Source: Piscibacillus salipiscarius JCM 13188 (GTDB lineage Bacteria > Bacillota > Bacilli > Bacillales > Alkalibacillaceae). Taken from it: 64,000 nucleotides of DNA. Location: contig NZ_BBCD01000012.1 of NCBI RefSeq assembly GCF_001311865.1, forward strand, positions 1 through 64,000. The letters run 5' to 3'. Below, piece by piece: positions 31,346-40,174 of the stretch (positions are counted from its first letter, which is position 1; the number at the start of each line of letters is the position of its first letter). Below the pieces are notes generated by a model, which saw only the letters and a list, made by a program, of their open reading frames with translations, ran no database searches and was not told where the DNA came from. The position numbers were made by a program, and so were the translations under genes.

Positions 31346-32969
31346 TTAAAAATAGCTTCTTACTCCTTCAGACAAGAGGTTTAATAACTGGTCTTGCTGA
31401 GTTTGGTCAATATAGTGCCCTTGACGCTTCAAAGCAGGCAGAATAGTTACCTTAAACCACTCTTCCAGTTGAGCTTTTTTACTTAAAATATATGAATCAA
31501 TAATCACCTCTTTAGCATCTGAGGGGAGCTCCTCTAACGTGATTCTAGTTAAATCCACATTTAAATATTCTAAAGAAGATTTCAGTTCGGTTTGGTTGCT
31601 ATCATCCATTCCTAGTGCATTATGTATTTGCTTTTGGTCATGTTGTATAAAGTGATGGATGGCTTCTGAATCTGTTCTTTCTATTATGGATCTAAGTAGC
31701 TTCAGCCATTCAAAATCATAGTACTTATAAGCTATTTGAATGTTATACATCACTCCATCTTTTAATTCATGGGGTAAGCGATAATCCTCTTGAATAATCC
31801 TTTTCAATTCATCTAGTAAATCATGAGCACCGATTTGTTTCAAGTTTTTTTGCACAAACAATAGACAAAACCTGAAACGCATAGCGTGGATCAAGTCCTA
31901 TCATAGATGATTCAAACTGTTTCTGCTTATTAAAATGTTCTAGTGTTTCAATCTTCGTAAGTCCTTTAAGGGGCTTTTTCATTCTGGTGAATATAAGAGC
32001 AGCAGCCAAGGCTTCTAAGGCCTGATACCCCAAACGTTTGCAGTCTTGCTTTAATATTTTTGTTTGTAAATATTAACCTCATGATTAATAGATAGCGTGT
32101 AGCCAACTTTTATAAACACCATTCGATTTAAAACAGGAGATGGTTCATCTGTTGTGACTCGTAGTAGATCGGGTTCATTTGTATGTCCAACCACAACCTC
32201 ATCAGCTGACAACATCGATTGTCTAGATATTTTATACTGATTTTCTTCTGCTAGTGATAAAAAAGGGTATAGTAATTTGGGTTCTGCCTTGAATATTTCC
32301 TGTAATTCTAATAGGCCTCTGTTAGCAGCTTGAAACTCACCATCATATCTATATGCTCTAGGGTCGGATGGTGATCCATATTTAGTTATATTCGCGTAAT
32401 CAATGGATCCAATTAAATCAGAGGTATCTTGCGTATAAGGGTCTGCTGGGAAAAAACGTCCCAATTCCTTTCCGCCCTGATTTAGATATGTAGAATCGTT
32501 CAACGGGTACTGCTTTCCAATCCTTCCATTCGTCATTAAGACGCATTAAGTTATAAGGAGATAGCGTTCCACAAACCGTCATTGGTAACTGTTCTCTCAC
32601 GTCATCTGGTAAGGCTAATAGAGGGTCTTCTTGCATTGGACACCCGCTTATTTGATATATAGCGCCTTCTTCAGTTTGCGTATATGTTTCTAATGCTCTT
32701 TTTAAAAAACGAACGATGCTTGATTTTCCGCTTCCGGGTGGTCCGACTAAAATAAGCATACGTTTTTGAATATCATATCCTAAACTTGCCGGGCGCAAGT
32801 ACTGCTCATTAATTTGATTGATCAGCTCTTCGTTAACATCATTGGGAATGTGATTGCTCTGAATGGCATACTGAACAGCATGGTATAATAACTCATGAGC
32901 TCTTTTAGGCCTAAAAGTTCCTTTTAAAATAAGATGAACATACTCTTCTAAAGACAAGTTGTATTCCAT
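31346..32969 (-). CDS. PrkA-like serine protein kinase paralog (frameshifted)
   Basis: About 540 residues when the breaks near 32510-32430, 32045 and 31850 are bridged. It has the PrkA AAA-like domain with Walker A LVGPPGSGKSS, then GCPMQEDPLL, TFFPADPYTQDTSDLIGSIDYANI, YGSPSDPRAYRYDGEFQAANRGLLELQEI and SADEVVVGHTNEPD, a nearly residue-by-residue match to PrkA. The C-terminal part with GLDPRYAFQVLSIV corresponds to the PrkA kinase-like region but is shorter. B. subtilis PrkA has 631 residues and affects sporulation; this copy lacks about 40 N-terminal residues and part of the C-terminal half. I chose ATG 32969 after GGAGGTG. Confidence 0.75.
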
Positions 32970-33051
32970 CAATGAACACCTCCTGTCTTATATGTATTCA
33001 ATTAATATTCGAGTTTGAGCTAATTTTAATTTGAACAGATTTTGACAATAG

Positions 33052-33080
33052 TTCACAATCAGAAATTTTTTGGTTATAAT
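33052..33080 (+). promoter_or_regulatory. Sigma-A promoter of a small membrane peptide gene
   Basis: TTCACA at 33052-33057, a 17-bp spacer and TATAAT at 33075-33080, about 30 bp before the start codon at 33114. Confidence 0.65.
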
Positions 33081-33113
33081 AAAATTAATGATGTTGAATA
33101 GAGGTGGATCTTC

Positions 33114-33257
33114 ATGAAACTAGCAGTTATTTTAGGAGTTTGTATTACATTTATTGTATCGATCTTCACAGCTGGTTACGATGCAAAACCAGGACAACCT
33201 AAAAATAATATTAAAAAGGAGCTTGGCGGCGAGTCCAAGCTCCTTTTTCTTTTATAA
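33114..33257 (+). CDS. Small membrane or secreted peptide, unknown
   Basis: ATG at 33114 follows a GAGGTGG site and a sigma-A promoter. The 47-codon ORF starts with a hydrophobic helix (MKLAVILGVCITFIVSIFTAG) that could be a membrane anchor or signal peptide, followed by YDAKPGQPKNN. The last third of the frame runs through a strong terminator hairpin (33213-33248). The true stop may therefore come earlier, for instance just after QPK, if one base is wrong in the A run. The transcription unit is monocistronic. I do not recognise the family. Confidence 0.55.
   Translation: MKLAVILGVCITFIVSIFTAGYDAKPGQPKNNIKKELGGESKLLFLL
33213..33248 (+). terminator. Strong terminator of the small peptide gene
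   Basis: A 14-bp perfect stem AAAAAGGAGCTTGG / CCAAGCTCCTTTTT followed by CTTTT. Confidence 0.9.
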
Positions 33258-33325
33258 TACACATTTAAAGATAATTGCTAACTTCCTAACAACATTTTTC
33301 GGTCACCTTACCAATAATTAATAAA

Positions 33326-33353
33326 AAAGGCTACTCCAATAGGAATAACCTTT
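33326..33353 (-). terminator. Terminator of trmL
   Basis: Minus strand AAAGGTTATTCC pairs with GGAGTAGCCTTT (two G-U pairs) and is followed by a T run. It overlaps the trmL stop codon. Confidence 0.7.
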
Positions 33354-33825
33354 AATCTAACTTCGGAAAACCTTGCTGTCTTAATGCCTCATATACAATA
33401 ATGGCTGCTGTATTAGATAAATTTAATGATCTAACTTGATCTGTCATATGAACTCTAAGGCATCGATCTTCTAAACCTTCGAGTAATGACGTTGGAATCC
33501 CGTCTGTTTCGCGTCCAAATACAAAGAATATATCTTCTTCTGGATTACTATAGTCATAGTCTGTGTAGTATTTAGTTCCAAAGTTTTCGATATAGTAAAA
33601 GCTAGCCTTCGGGTACTTTTCATATAATTCATCTAAAGAATCGTAATATAAAATATTCACATCATGCCAGTAATCTAAGCCTGCTCGGCGCAACATTTTA
33701 TCTTCTGTTGAAAAGCCTAAAGGACGAATTAGATGTAATGTTGAACCAGTTGCTAACACGGTTCTTGCAATGTTCCCTGTATTAGCTGGAATCTCTGGTT
33801 GATATAAAACGACATGTATTCCCAT
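33352..33825 (-). CDS. trmL: tRNA (cytidine/uridine-34 2'-O)-methyltransferase TrmL
   Basis: Intact, 157 residues, a minimal SPOUT methyltransferase that methylates the ribose of the wobble base in tRNA-Leu. Diagnostic motifs are VVLYQPEIPANTGNIARTV at the start, IRPLGFSTEDKMLRRAGLDYW, FVFGRETDGIP in the knot, and RVHMTDQVRSLNLSNTAAI at the C-terminal SAM site. An AAAGAGGTG site precedes the start. It ends in a terminator. Confidence 0.93.
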   Translation of the reverse strand: MGIHVVLYQPEIPANTGNIARTVLATGSTLHLIRPLGFSTEDKMLRRAGLDYWHDVNILYYDSLDELYEKYPKASFYYIENFGTKYYTDYDYSNPEEDIFFVFGRETDGIPTSLLEGLEDRCLRVHMTDQVRSLNLSNTAAIIVYEALRQQGFPKLD

Positions 33826-33874
33826 GATGACACCTCTTTAATTCGTTAATAACCGAGATGTATTATAGCATATT

Positions 33875-34410
33875 TTAACTCGTTTGGTGTAACCAATGTT
33901 CGGATGCTGTTTCGTGATGTAGTAGAAAGCGCTTATGATCAAGCCCACTTGCATAACCTGTTAACGATCCATCACTGCCTATAACTCTGTGGCATGGAAT
34001 CGCAATTGAAATTGGATTCTTATTGATCGCTCCACCAACAGCACGTAATGCTTTTATATTCCCAATAGATTTTGCGATATCCTTATATGTCCACTGCTCG
34101 CCATAGGGAATCTCTTCTAACGTCTTCCATACTTGTTTTTGAAACTCAGTTCCTAATAAAGTTGTCTCAAATGAAAATTGATTTAGGTTCCCATTAAAAT
34201 AACGAAGAAATTCATCTATTGCCTGACTGTATGCACCATCTACAAATTCCGGTTCTGCAATGTCGTGCTTTTGACGCCACTTCTCGATCCATTCATCTCG
34301 GGCATTTAACTCACCCATTTTCACAAATAAATGGACTCTCCGTCGCCTCCAATAATAATATTGCCAACTGGTGAATCAAACGTCGTCATTTTTAAAGGTT
34401 TCATCAACAT
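33875..34410 (-). CDS. ogt: Methylated-DNA--protein-cysteine methyltransferase (Ogt type, frameshifted)
   Basis: A suicide repair enzyme that takes the methyl group from O6-methylguanine. The active-site PCHRV (about residue 135) and the helix-turn-helix LRAVGGAINKNP are present. The frame from 34324 lacks the N-terminus; one base shift near 34330 adds MLMKPLKMTTFDSPVGNI from ATG 34410, after an AAGGGGAC site. The TGA at the break is not a selenocysteine codon, because the reading after it does not continue in frame. The length of about 178 residues is normal. Confidence 0.88.
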
Positions 34411-34440
34411 CGTCCCCTTATACTTTTTCCTTGAAAAAAT

Positions 34441-35555
34441 CTAACCCTTTTCCATCTCAAATAAAACATCATCATCAGTTTCTTTAGACATTGCTTCTTC
34501 AATCATTTCGCATGCGTCTGATCGTCCGATTTTCCCTATAGCCCAAGCCGCAGTACCCCGAATGACAGGTCTTGGGTCATTATGCATGAGGTCTTCTAAT
34601 GTCTCAATTGATGTTTCATCTTTATAATGTGCTAAGGCAACGATAGCGTTACGTTGAATCGGTTTCTTGCCTCTCCAAGAACCTGACATGTTCCCGAAAT
34701 TCTCCTTAAATTCCCGGTTTGAAATTTTAAGAAGTGGAATGAGTTTTGGTTTAGCTAACTCAGGGTCTGGTTCCATCTCAGGATGTAGATGATAATCCAT
34801 GCCTTTATTCTTTGGACAAACTAGCTGACACGTGTCACATCCGTAAATGCGATTACCTAACTTTTCGCGAAACTCATCTGGTAGAAAGTTTTTCGTTAAC
34901 GTCTGGTAAGCTACGCAGCGCTGGGCATTAAGCTGACCGCCTTCAATGAGAGCGCCTGTCGGACAAGAATCCACACAGATATTACAATCCCCGCACCCTT
35001 CTTCAATTGGTTCGTCTGGTTCAAACGGAATATTGGTGATCAATTCACCAAGATAGACCCATGAGCCATATTCTTCTGTAATGAGGTTGCAGTTTTTTCC
35101 AACAAAACCGATTCCTGCTCGCTCAGCCACAGCCCGGTCAGATAACTCACCTGTATCAACCATGGCTTTATAAGCGGCTCCATCTAGCTTTTCTTGTAAA
35201 AACTCACCTAACAGGTTAAGCTTTTCTCTTAAAACATCATGATAGTCTTTTCCCCAAGAAGCTCGTGCGAAAATCCCTCGGCGCTCACCTTTTCGACTTT
35301 TCGGAGCATTTTTCATACGAGATGGATAGGCTAAAGCAATTGAAATAATTGATTGAGCCTTTGGCATTAGCTGTGTTGGAGTCGTGCGTTCTTCAATGCT
35401 GCCCTTTTCAAAACCGGACTGGAAACTCAAAGACTGTTGTACAATTAAACGCTGCTTTAGTGTGTCAAACGTATCTGTAGTTGTAAAACCGATCTTTTGA
35501 ACACCGATTTCCTCACTATATTTAATTAAATCTTTTTTAATTGCTTAATATCCAC
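34441..35555 (-). CDS. queG: Epoxyqueuosine reductase QueG with HEAT-like tail (frameshift at N-terminus)
   Basis: QueG makes queuosine from epoxyqueuosine in tRNA, using cobalamin and two [4Fe-4S] clusters. The cluster motifs are CGDCNICVDSCPTGAL and CDTCQLVCP; YPSRMKNAPKSRKGERRGIFAR and DTGELSDRAVAERAGIGFVGKN are typical. The C-terminal 90 residues carry HEAT-like repeats (NDPRPVIRGTAAWAIGKIG), common in Bacillus QueG. One A-run indel near 35540 separates the first residues (DIKQLKKDLIKYSEEIG); the GTG at 35555 after AAAGGAGGG is the likely start. Confidence 0.92.
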
Positions 35556-35622
35556 GCACGACCCTCCTTTTTATAAAAAATTACGTCGAATTTGAAGCGA
35601 AATTAATTTAAGACTAACTTGA

Positions 35623-35881
35623 TGTGGACAAATGATTCATTAATGCGATCTTTTTATTCGAAATGCGGACAATTAAGTCGCTGATACGAACATTTATGGA
35701 CAATATACGCACAATTAAATCGCCTATGCGAACACAACTAAGCGAAATACGGACAGTGTAGCCGGAAATGTGAACACTTTAATACGATATGCGGACAAAT
35801 AATCCGTAGATAAGGACTCTTCTAAGCAAAATACGGACACAAGGTCCGCCGATACGAACAATTCTACACGGAATACGGACA
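35623..35881. repeat. 21-bp periodic repeat array, about thirteen units
   Basis: Units with the core TACGGACA or TACGAACA begin at 35664, 35685, 35706, 35727, 35748, 35769, 35790, 35811, 35832, 35853 and 35874, each exactly 21 bp apart. Two more diverged units lie near 35623 and 35644. The 13-bp segments between cores vary. The array fills almost the whole gap between queG and the ABC_ATPase gene. Its core TATGAACA/TACGAACA resembles the TATGAACG of the array at 23226. Confidence 0.85.
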
Positions 35882-35894
35882 CTTCACCCGATAA

Positions 35895-37591
35895 TTAGTC
35901 TATTTTAATTTTCCTCAAGCGATTAATAGCAGCCGCGATTTCAAATCGTCTCGGCTCTGCTAAATCGCCTGGGTGCTGTTCTTGATTTTTTGTGTAAAAC
36001 TTAGGCCTTTCTGCTGCATTTCTTTTTCAAAGTGATCCAACCATTCAGTTAGAGTTAGATCCTCTTTAAATGGTGCATGCATCGCCATATATTTTAACAT
36101 ATTTGCAACCATTCTTGTTTGGGAATCATCGACAATTTGTTCAACTAATGATAGGTCAATAGCATCGCGTCCGATCATGACGGTGTGACGACTCTTTGCT
36201 TGAACTTTAGCTTTTTTACCTAATTTGTTTTTAATTGAATTAGTCACGACCGTTCGATTTGTCCAAGAACCGAATTCATTTAATGCATTCGGCCACTCAA
36301 CTGGATGATTTTTGGCAATTTCACGTGCTTCATTGGTTACATTAACTGGCACATAACGGTCCATCATGATGACATTGTCAGCAATATCAAAATAATCACC
36401 TGAACCACCCATAACCAGTACCGTTGAAACATCTAATTCATCACGCAATTGTTTAACCTTTTGAACAAACGGGGTAATCGGTTCTTTATCCTTCACCACC
36501 AGTTGTTGCATGCGTTCATCACGTATCATGAAGTTTGTCGCACTTGTATCCTCATCGATTAGAAGAGTCGATGCCCCAGCTTCGAGAGCCTCCATGACGT
36601 TCGCAGCTTGCGATGTACTTCCGCTTGCGTTTTCTGTTGTAAATGTACTTGTATCAGAACTGTTTGGTAAATCATTAATAAATGGTGAAATATTGACTTT
36701 ACTAATGCTCCGGCCATCCTCAGCGCGAACTTTAACTGCACTAGGATCTGTTAAAACATATTCTCTTCCATCACCGGCAATATGCTCATATACCCCTTGT
36801 TCAAGTGCTTCAAGCAATGTACTTTTACCATGAAATCCGCCACCAACAATTAATGTAATGCCTTTCTTAATGGCCATTCCCGCTAATGGTTGATCACGAT
36901 ACGGAATTTCAAATGACACTTCATTCTCTTTTGGACTTTGGAAAGGTACTGCATCATTTAAAGGCTTTGTACTAACGCCACTTTTTCTTGGTAAAATAGC
37001 TCCATTTGCAATAAACGCAATCCAATTCTCTTCCTTCATTTTTTCTCGAATGGCATCATGTTGGTCGGCCAACTGCATCGAGTTTGTTAGATCCTCTGGT
37101 TTTAGATCAAAAATAGAATGCTGCAGGATAGAAGGAATAGCTTTAAAGAAAAGCTTTTCCGCCTCTTTTCCATTAATTCTGCGACCATTTGCCGGCAGCC
37201 CAACTGATAAACAGATTGTCACGTCATCTTCAGTAAGCTTAACGGCAGAACGTTTTAAAATTGCCTGGTCAGGACCATCTATTGCGACCATGCCACTTTT
37301 GCCGCTTCCTTTAACGTGCGTATTCTCTTTAAAAACTGCTTGCTGCACCCTGCGTGCCATATAATCTTCAATATAAGTGTTACGTCTTTCTGTCTCTAAC
37401 CAGGATTGGTCAATTTCTTGATATTTTCGTGGAATCGTTAAACGAATTTTTGAAGGAGCTGCAAACGGGTCTCCTTGAACATAATCAATGTGTAAATGGT
37501 AATTAGAAAAATAATAACTGCCTTGTAGACTTTTATAGGCTTTATAGCTCTTGCCATCGATTTGCTTCATTTTCTGCTGTAAAAATTTCAT
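35895..37591 (-). CDS. ABC_ATPase family predicted P-loop ATPase (frameshift at C-terminus)
   Basis: A protein of about 565 residues of the ABC-ATPase family (the trypanosome MRB1590-like group). An N-terminal domain (DYVQGDPFAAPSKIRLTIP, GSGKSGMVAIDGPDQAILKRSAV) precedes a P-loop VGGGFHGKSTLLEALEQGVYEHI. Signature-like SQAANVMEALEAGASTLLIDEDTSATNFMIRD carries Walker B and the conserved DED. The frame stops at 35960, but one shift in an A run adds the natural end (EPRRFEIAAAINRLRKIK) to 35895. The function in bacteria is unknown; the eukaryotic relative binds RNA. It is directly followed upstream by the VTT gene (adjacent codons), so the two form an operon. Confidence 0.85.
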
Positions 37592-38263
37592 CTATGAACC
37601 CTCCGTCACTTTTTCATCCATTTTTTCAATTTTGCCCATTAAATTCTTTCTCCAGATAATTGGTGCGATAATTAAGATGACATATAAGATAATTACGGCT
37701 GTCATGGTCCAACGATTCCCCACCACTAAACTAGCACCCATGAAATTGTATATCAAGGTGCCTGGAATAATACCAATCATCGTTGCTTTAAGAAAATCTT
37801 TAAACCGTACTTTCGACAAACCGCACCCGTAACTAATAAGATCAAAGTTTACAATCGGTAAAAACCTAAGCATTAATATATAAAAGAAACCTTTCTCCTC
37901 AAAGTTGCTTTTTAACTCAAGTACTTTTTTATTTTTAAGTTTCTTGAAAGAATCTTCACCCATATAACGTGCAATCCAGAAAGCCACGACTGCCCCTAAA
38001 GTTGCACCAATAAAAGCAAGTATTGAACCCCACCATGCGCCAAATGCTAATCCGCCAACGATTGAGAACACTGAGGCTGGAAATAACGCTAAAGGTCTTA
38101 GCATAAACAATAATAAATAGAACGCTGGGGCAAACCAACCAGCCATATAAATAAATGTTCGAATATCTTCTGGAGAAACATGCCAAAGACGTTCATGAAA
38201 AGCATATAGTACGATGATAAAAGCAAATATAATGGTTCCTTTAATAACTGTTTTTAGCTGCAT
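37592..38263 (-). CDS. TVP38/TMEM64 (VTT domain) membrane protein
   Basis: Intact, 223 residues, about six helices. The VTT core is visible: RPLALFPASVFSIVGGLAFGAWWGSILAFIGATLGAVVAFWIARYMG and the conserved LRFLPIVNFDLISYGCGLS. Relatives such as B. subtilis YdjZ/YtxB are DedA-like, and some DedA proteins act as lipid scramblases or flippases. The exact substrate is unknown. The start is at ATG 38263; the stop abuts the next gene's ATG with no gap. Confidence 0.88.
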   Translation of the reverse strand: MQLKTVIKGTIIFAFIIVLYAFHERLWHVSPEDIRTFIYMAGWFAPAFYLLLFMLRPLALFPASVFSIVGGLAFGAWWGSILAFIGATLGAVVAFWIARYMGEDSFKKLKNKKVLELKSNFEEKGFFYILMLRFLPIVNFDLISYGCGLSKVRFKDFLKATMIGIIPGTLIYNFMGASLVVGNRWTMTAVIILYVILIIAPIIWRKNLMGKIEKMDEKVTEGS

Positions 38264-38390
38264 GATCGTTCACCTTCTAAGTCGTTTATATCACAATATA
38301 TTCCCTGAGATTACTTTACTTAATCAAAACTGTAACTTTGCTTAAATTAAATCGACTGTATATCTAAACAAATTTAGGGGGTCAATTTAA

Positions 38391-39300
38391 TGAAAAATGG
38401 GTGGTGTTTCTTAGTCTTTGTTTAATGATGGGATTGTACGCATGTAGTAACGACTCAGCGAATGAAAGTTCAGAAGGAGAAGCTGAATATGATATGGCTG
38501 AAGAGTCAAGCCAATCAAAAGAAGGGTTCTCGCAAAATAATCAATCTGAACAATCCACCGAAGAGGTTGCTGATGAATCCGAGGAAAAATCAGCAACAGA
38601 CTTTGATAGCACACAGCAGATGATTATTTATAAAGGAAATATTGAAGTTGAGGTTAAAGATTTCGGTAGTATGGCTTCACGTATTAAGCAGGAGCTTGAT
38701 CAGATTGGTGGATATATCGTTGAATCCAATCAGTATTTGCAAGGTGAACACAAGAAAAAAGAAGGTTACATGGTCGTTCGAGTTCCTCAAGATCACTTTG
38801 ATTCATTTATGTCTGGATTAGAAACAGACAGTTCAAAGATCTTAAGTCGCAGCCAGCAAAGCGAAGATGTATCGGAAGAATATGTAGATCTGGTATCTAG
38901 GCTAAAGGCAAAAGAAGCTGTTGAAACCCGTCTTCTTCAATTTATGGAGGGAGCTGAAAAAACAGAAGATTTGCTTAGAATCTCAGATGACCTTTCCAAA
39001 GTTCAAGAAGAAATTGAACAAATCAAAGGCCGTATGAATTACTTAGAAAACCACGTTGCTTTTTCAACCATTCACATCAATATCACTGAACGCAAAGTAA
39101 ATGTGCCAAACGTTCAATCACAAGAAGATTTAAATACGCTAGCAAAAGCGAAACAATTATTTATGAATACGGTTAATTTTCTATTATCAGTCGCATCTAG
39201 CTTACTCGTTTTAATTGTTGGGTTATCACCGGTTTTAATTCCATTACTTATTATAGGGGTTATCATTTTTATAAAATTGAAGCGACAAAAGACGAATTAA
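38391..39300 (+). CDS. DUF4349 domain lipoprotein (frameshift at codon 2-3)
   Basis: Adding one A to the A5 run after ATG 38391 gives MKKWVVFLSLCLMMGLYACSND, a signal peptide with lipobox LYAC. An acidic Ser/Glu linker is followed by the DUF4349 domain: MIIYKGNIEVEVKDFGSM, GGYIVESNQ, RVPQDHFDSFM, a long coiled coil (EKTEDLLRISDDLSKVQEEIEQIKGRM), then STIHINITE and a C-terminal transmembrane helix (LIVGLSPVLIPLLIIGVIIF). It has 302 residues. The lipid anchor and the terminal helix place it in the membrane, with its domain outside. The family's function is unknown. Confidence 0.88.
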
Positions 39301-39354
39301 TCAATCAAGCTCTCCTTGAATATAATACATTATTAATTTATAAGGAGGGCTAAC

Positions 39355-39978
39355 ATGCAAAGACCTAACAATCCACCTATTACGGTTGATGAGTTAGATG
39401 AGCGTACATTACCATTTTGTGCAACTCGCGATGACCCAGCCCCATTATTCACAGCAGACGCATTATTTAATAATCAAATTCAATCCATTGATTTAGAGGA
39501 CTATCGTGGGTCTTGGGTTATTCTATTTTTCTATGCAAGTGATTTCACCTTTGTCTGACCTACTGAACTCGCAGCAGTTGCTGCCATATATCCTGAACTT
39601 CAATCTATGAATACTGAAGTTCTCGGAATAAGTACAGATAGTGTGTTTGCTCACAAAGTTTTTAAGGAAACTTCACCATCTGCAATGACAGTCGAGTTCC
39701 CGTTAGTGAGCGACCGCAATCAGCGAATTAGCCGTGGGTACCGTGTATTGGATGAAGAATCCGGGACGTCTTTTCGAGCAACGATTATCGTTGATCCAGA
39801 CGGAATCATTGTTTCCAAAATGATTTACCCTAGAGAAGTAGGTCGTAGTTCCGATGAGATCTTGAGACTCATGAAAGGAATACAATTTGGACGTGAAACT
39901 GGTTTAGGGGTACCTGCCAACTGGGAACCAGGAATGGACGGAATTCAAAGGAATTTCAATGATATTGGAAGGTACTAA
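39355..39978 (+). CDS. Peroxiredoxin (AhpC/TSA), candidate selenoprotein with UGA at the catalytic Cys
   Basis: A 207-residue AhpC/TSA-family peroxiredoxin that reads in one frame from ATG 39355 (after AAGGAGGG) to TAA 39978, except for TGA at 39556-39558 (codon 68). It lies in FYASDFTFV-U-PTELAAV, exactly where the peroxidatic Cys of the DFTFVCPTE motif stands. Both sides are in frame, unlike the indel breaks elsewhere. A GCAGC/GCTGC hairpin with loop AGTT follows. Strands LFTADALFNN, the LGISTDSVFAHKVFKE helix and ATIIVDPDGIIVSKM are well preserved. The C-terminal resolving Cys of typical 2-Cys enzymes is missing (GLGVPANW where VCPANW is usual), so a 1-Cys (1-Sec) mechanism is expected. 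It would reduce peroxides. No sel genes are in this window. Confidence 0.85.
39556..39584 (+). promoter_or_regulatory. Candidate bacterial SECIS element
   Basis: The UGA is followed by a 5-bp GC-rich stem GCAGC (39571-39575) / GCTGC (39580-39584) with apical loop AGTT. The loop G is 19 nt after the UGA, the same spacing as the GGU of E. coli fdhF. The loop G among the first two positions and the spacing satisfy the general bacterial SECIS pattern recognised by SelB. Confidence 0.65.
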
Positions 39979-40002
39979 ATATTTATATTTGAATACTATG
40001 TA

Positions 40003-40029
40003 AGGGGCTTAGGAAATTTCTAAGTCCCT
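40003..40029 (+). terminator. Terminator of the peroxiredoxin gene
   Basis: AGGGGCTTAG pairs with CTAAGTCCCT (one G-U pair) and is followed by AATTTAATT. Confidence 0.7.
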
Positions 40030-40101
40030 AATTTAATTCAATTACATTTTATATTTCCCTTTGTTTTGAAAAGAAAATTCATATATTTTTTAGTCAAAAA
40101 A

Positions 40102-40131
40102 GCACGTGAATCCAAATATAAATTCACGTGC
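40102..40131 (-). terminator. Terminator of the alpha/beta hydrolase gene
   Basis: A perfect 9-bp stem GCACGTGAA / TTCACGTGC followed on the minus strand by TTTTTT. Confidence 0.85.
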
Positions 40132-40174
40132 AAAAAAATATTTGTATTTGAAAGTTTTCTGACGCAATTTTAAT

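Noticed and set aside
34325-34345. In-frame-looking TGA in the ogt N-terminus as a second selenocysteine codon
   Set aside because: After the TGA the same frame reads only four residues to another stop. The protein continues in a different frame, so this is an indel, not Sec.
35623-35881. CRISPR array or tandem coding repeat
   Set aside because: The period of 21 bp with an 8-bp core is too short for CRISPR, and no frame is open through it.
39301-39354. Separate strong promoter for the peroxiredoxin
   Set aside because: TATAAT at 39321 is present, but no convincing -35 lies 17 bp upstream, so I did not annotate it.
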